Part shown: piece by piece, positions 5,084 through 8,052 of the stretch | Layout of the letters: every line of letters begins with the position of its first letter | Position numbering within the stretch: position 1 is the stretch's first letter | Program-made: the position numbers and the translations under genes | The notes under the pieces: generated by a model | Seen by the model: the letters and a program-made list of their open reading frames with translations, nothing else | Databases searched by the model: none | Told to the model about the DNA's origin: nothing | NCBI GenBank assembly: GCA_003153875.1 | Contig: PMBY01000162.1 | Span: 427-8,478 of the forward strand | DNA from: Myxococcales bacterium | Lineage (GTDB): Bacteria > Myxococcota > Polyangia > Fen-1088 | Reading direction: 5' to 3' | DNA length: 8,052 bases

Positions 5084-8052
5084 ATGCGTCGATCCGAGGT
5101 TCCTAGCGAAGTCCGCGCGGTCCGGTTTCGCGGAACCGAGCGTTTTCGCCTGATCCGTCTGTTGGGACAGGGGGGCATGGGCGTTGTCTATGAGGCCGAG
5201 GATGGCGAGTTGGGCCTTCGGGTTGCGCTCAAGCTGCTTCCCGGTCTGCAGCCAGACCTGCTTCGCCGGTTCAAGAAAGAGTTCCGGGCGGCCGCCAACA
5301 TCCGCCACCCGAACGTGGTTCGCTTCGGGGACCTGTTTTCTGACGGCGAGCGCTGGTTCTTCACCATGGAGCTGGTCCAGGGCGTTGATCTGTTCTCGCA
5401 CGTGCGCGGTCTTGCGGGTGATTCGAATGTGTCTACGCTGGTTCCGCCCGACCCAGACAGTGAGACGGTGCGAGCCCCTAAGCAAGCAGTTTTGCCCAAG
5501 CGGCCCGAGCAAAAAGGGACCCTGGACCAGCCTCGCGTGCGCGAGAGGTTCTCGCAGCTCGCCCAGGGTCTGGCCGCTATCCACGCCGCAGGACAGATCC
5601 ACCGAGATATCAAGCCGTCCAACGTGTTGGTCACACGCGAGGGCCGGGTCGTTATTCTTGACTTTGGCCTTGCCACCGAGGGGGAAGTCCGGACGACGTT
5701 CTTTGGGGCCGGCACCCCCGCGTACATGGCGCCAGAACAGTCGTCGGCCGATCCCGTCACACCTGCTGCGGATTGGTACAGCTTTGGCGTGATGCTGTAC
5801 GAGGCCCTGACCGGGGTTCTGCCCTTCGAGGGCCAAGCGTACGAAATTCTATATCGGAAGCAGCACGAGGATGCCGTACCGGTTCGCCAGGTGGTTCCGG
5901 AGGTGGCACCAGAGTTGGCCGAGCTGTGCGAGACCCTGTTGGCCCGAGCACCCGACAAGCGACCGGATTCGTGCGCGATCTTGCAGGCGCTGGGCGCGCC
6001 GCCGGCACCGGCCTGGGGGCTGAATCAGGGCCGGGCAGGGGCCACGCCACTGTTTGGCAGGTCGGGCCCCCTGGCGACCTTGCGCTCGGCCTTTTCCGAC
6101 GTGGTTGGGGGAACACGCGTTGCGGTTCTGGTTTCGGGTGAGCCTGGCATCGGAAAGACCGAACTCTGCCGCCAATTTCTCGAAGCTCTCGCTGCAGAAC
6201 GGGCGGGCACGGTGGTTTCCTCTCGTTGCCACGAGCGTGAGTTTCTGCCCTTCAAAGCCCTTGATGGTGTCATCGACCAACTGGCTCGCCAGATGGGCCA
6301 GCTTGCCCCCGAGGAACGCGCCGTCCTGGTCCCGGGCATCGCCCCGCTGCTGCGCCACTTGTTCCCAGCCCTGGAGCAGATCCCCGAAACAACCATTGCG
6401 GGAGCGGTCGAGATCCCTTCGGATCCACACGAGCTGCGTAGCCGCGTGCTCGATGGGCTGCGCGAGTTGCTGGCTGTCATCACGGGTGCCAGTCCCCTTG
6501 TGATCTTCGTTGACGATCTGCAGTGGGCTGATGCCGATAGCCTGGCCATGTTCTCTGCCCTGCTGGCCGACAGCCGGCTGCCCCGCATGCTGTTTCTGGG
6601 AACCCATCGCGGGGGGAGCGGGGTTGGCACCGACTGGCTGGATCCGGCGATCCGCCAGATTCAAGTGGAGCTGCCGCGCCTCGACCGGGAGGCCACGCTA
6701 GCCTTGTTGCAATCCGTTTTCTCGGTCGCTCACCAGTCGACTCCCGAATTGGAACCGCTGGCCGAGACCACGCAGGGCAACGCCCTGTTCATCAAGGAGT
6801 TGGCCCGCTACGTCTTGGCTCACGACCTGAAGACGTCGCGGCTGCAATTGGGAGATCTCCTGAGTGACCGCGTGGAACGCGCGGGAGCAACGGCGCGCAT
6901 CGTGTTGGATCTGGTTGCGACGGTGGGTGCTCCGGTGCCCGAGGTCGTCGTGCAGGCGGCCAGCGATCTCGAACCCGAGATCTTCGGCCGCACGGTGGCC
7001 GAACTGTTGCGCGAACGTCTGGTGCATGCCAGTGGGGCTCTGGGGCGGGAACGAATCGAGCTGTGCCACGAGCAACTGCGCGTTTGGTTGTGGAACGGAC
7101 TCGACCAGCCCAAACGGCGCGTGCTGGCCGAGCGTTTGGCCACCGCTTTCGGATCGGATGGCGATCCGGCTCAAGTGGCAGCCCTGTGGTTGGAGGCAGG
7201 GCACAACAGCAAGGCAGCCAGTCACCTCGTGGCAACCGGCGAGCGCGCCATGAAGGTCCTCGCCTTCGATCGCGCGGCCGAGCATTTCCAGATGGCGCTG
7301 AAAGTGGGAAGCTGGGACGCAAGACAGAAAGGGGCCTTGCTGGTCCAGCTGGCGGACGCGCTGGCATACGCCGGTCGCGGTGCCGCGGCTGCGGAGCAGT
7401 ACCTGGCTGCGGCCTCCCAGGGAGCAGACGCAGCCCTGTCGTTGGAACTGTACCGCAAGGCCAGCGGCGAGCTGCTCCGGAGCGGTCATTTTGATCGAGG
7501 AATGGAGGTGGCGCGCACCGCCCTGGCAGCGGCCGGTATGAACATGCCTACGCATACGCTGCTGTCACTGGCGTGGGTGCGCGCCCGTCTGCGCTGGCGT
7601 GGGTTGCGCTGTGAATCCGGAGCCGGGGGGGCACGGAGTGCGAAAGAGGCGGCGCGAATCGACCTTTGCTGGTCGCTCTCGTCTGGCATTGCGCTCATCG
7701 ATCCCATCAAGGGGGCGTATTTCCAGGCACTCAGCCTGCTGTTGGCGTTGCAGGCGCAAGACCTTCCTCGCGTGGGTCGGGGACTCGCTGGTGAGGCCGC
7801 TTGGTGCGTCGGTGGCGGCCAAGCGGGGGTGGCACGTGCCAATCGACTGCTGGCCGAGGCGGACAGCATTGCGGACAAACTGGGCGATCCCTACGCCCGC
7901 GGCGTGACCCTCCTGATGGATGGACTGATCGGCCACCTGATTGGCGAGTTTGGGCGCAGCCGCGAGCGCCTGGAAGCGGCCGAAAAGGTTCTGACCCAGC
8001 AGTGTGCCGGCGCGGTCTGGGAACTCGACACGGCCCGCCAGTTTCTGATGGA
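5084..8052 (+). CDS. Ser/Thr protein kinase fused to STAND-type ATPase and helical repeats, 3' end outside window
   Basis: This large signalling kinase is open through the window end (989 full codons seen). Residues 21-300 are a complete Hanks-type kinase: glycine loop GQGGMG (28-33), VALK lysine 50, HRDIKPSN (173-180, catalytic Asp175), DFG (193-195) and GTPAYMAPE (210-218). HRD chemistry suggests activation-loop phosphorylation. An insert of about 40 residues, Pro/charge-rich (110-150), separates the MELV hinge from the helix before HRD. Residues about 323-580 form a STAND/AAA_16-like ATPase: FGR (324-326), Walker A GEPGIGKT (352-359), Walker B-like LVIFVDDLQWAD (472-483) and GNALFIKEL (565-573). 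From about 690 the chain is Ala/Leu-rich helices of TPR character. No transmembrane segment is visible, so it is probably cytoplasmic. The layout recalls PknK-like and myxobacterial kinase-ATPase-TPR proteins. Its divergent neighbour carries an FHA domain and may be its effector. Confidence 0.93.
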   Translation, partial: MRRSEVPSEVRAVRFRGTERFRLIRLLGQGGMGVVYEAEDGELGLRVALKLLPGLQPDLLRRFKKEFRAAANIRHPNVVRFGDLFSDGERWFFTMELVQGVDLFSHVRGLAGDSNVSTLVPPDPDSETVRAPKQAVLPKRPEQKGTLDQPRVRERFSQLAQGLAAIHAAGQIHRDIKPSNVLVTREGRVVILDFGLATEGEVRTTFFGAGTPAYMAPEQSSADPVTPAADWYSFGVMLYEALTGVLPFEGQAYEILYRKQHEDAVPVRQVVPEVAPELAELCETLLARAPDKRPDSCAILQALGAPPAPAWGLNQGRAGATPLFGRSGPLATLRSAFSDVVGGTRVAVLVSGEPGIGKTELCRQFLEALAAERAGTVVSSRCHEREFLPFKALDGVIDQLARQMGQLAPEERAVLVPGIAPLLRHLFPALEQIPETTIAGAVEIPSDPHELRSRVLDGLRELLAVITGASPLVIFVDDLQWADADSLAMFSALLADSRLPRMLFLGTHRGGSGVGTDWLDPAIRQIQVELPRLDREATLALLQSVFSVAHQSTPELEPLAETTQGNALFIKELARYVLAHDLKTSRLQLGDLLSDRVERAGATARIVLDLVATVGAPVPEVVVQAASDLEPEIFGRTVAELLRERLVHASGALGRERIELCHEQLRVWLWNGLDQPKRRVLAERLATAFGSDGDPAQVAALWLEAGHNSKAASHLVATGERAMKVLAFDRAAEHFQMALKVGSWDARQKGALLVQLADALAYAGRGAAAAEQYLAAASQGADAALSLELYRKASGELLRSGHFDRGMEVARTALAAAGMNMPTHTLLSLAWVRARLRWRGLRCESGAGGARSAKEAARIDLCWSLSSGIALIDPIKGAYFQALSLLLALQAQDLPRVGRGLAGEAAWCVGGGQAGVARANRLLAEADSIADKLGDPYARGVTLLMDGLIGHLIGEFGRSRERLEAAEKVLTQQCAGAVWELDTARQFLM

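Noticed and set aside
5063..5958. Long minus-strand frames (5063-5836 and 5188-5958)
   Set aside because: They lie opposite the kinase domain, whose glycine loop, HRD, DFG and APE motifs fix the plus-strand frame. Long antisense frames are usual in GC-rich DNA.
5849..7555. Minus-strand frames of 271 and 285 codons
   Set aside because: Shadows of the ATPase and helical repeat region; no domain or ribosome site seen.
7830..7841. 12-bp palindrome TGGCACGTGCCA
   Set aside because: Inside the kinase reading frame, with no partner site or promoter context; likely chance.

Overview
The window looks like a high-GC chromosome segment from a myxobacterium-type organism (Myxococcota, probably Polyangiales-like). 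Three things point there: a C-terminal MYXO-CTERM sorting tail behind a long Gly-Ser-Thr linker, a Ser/Thr kinase fused to a STAND-type ATPase and a helical repeat region, and an enhancer-binding regulator carrying an FHA domain. This placement is inferred from protein architecture, not from a marker gene.

Layout. Positions 1-1235 (+) hold the 3' part of a surface-anchored pectate-lyase-like (PL9-type) beta-helix protein, with an 18-bp tandem repeat coding the linker. Positions 1352-2044 (+) hold a permuted NlpC/P60 (YiiX/YebB-like) cysteine hydrolase. Its last codons run into a decayed, frameshifted transposase-integrase remnant on the minus strand (about 1998-2200). Positions 2217-2516 (-) hold a small STAS-domain anti-sigma-factor antagonist with its own plausible promoter. 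Positions 2517-3142 have no convincing gene, but contain an 11-bp inverted repeat pair, a sigma-54-like promoter match, a G-tract cluster and four tandem 13-bp repeats. Positions 3143-4990 (-) hold a sigma-54 activator: FHA, degenerate GGDEF-like domain, AAA+ with GAFTGA, Fis-type HTH. Divergent from it, 5084 to the window end (+) is a large Ser/Thr kinase-ATPase-helical repeat protein, still open at 8052.

How the genes may work together. The most coherent unit is the divergent kinase/FHA-activator pair. FHA domains bind phosphothreonine, so the kinase (or its autophosphorylated form) could control the activator and through it sigma-54 promoters. The STAS protein is a second phosphorylation-switch component, but no partner anti-sigma kinase lies in view. 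The lyase and the hydrolase upstream are exported or wall/lipid-directed enzymes with no visible regulatory link to the signalling genes. No tRNA, rRNA, CRISPR array, riboswitch or intact insertion sequence was seen.
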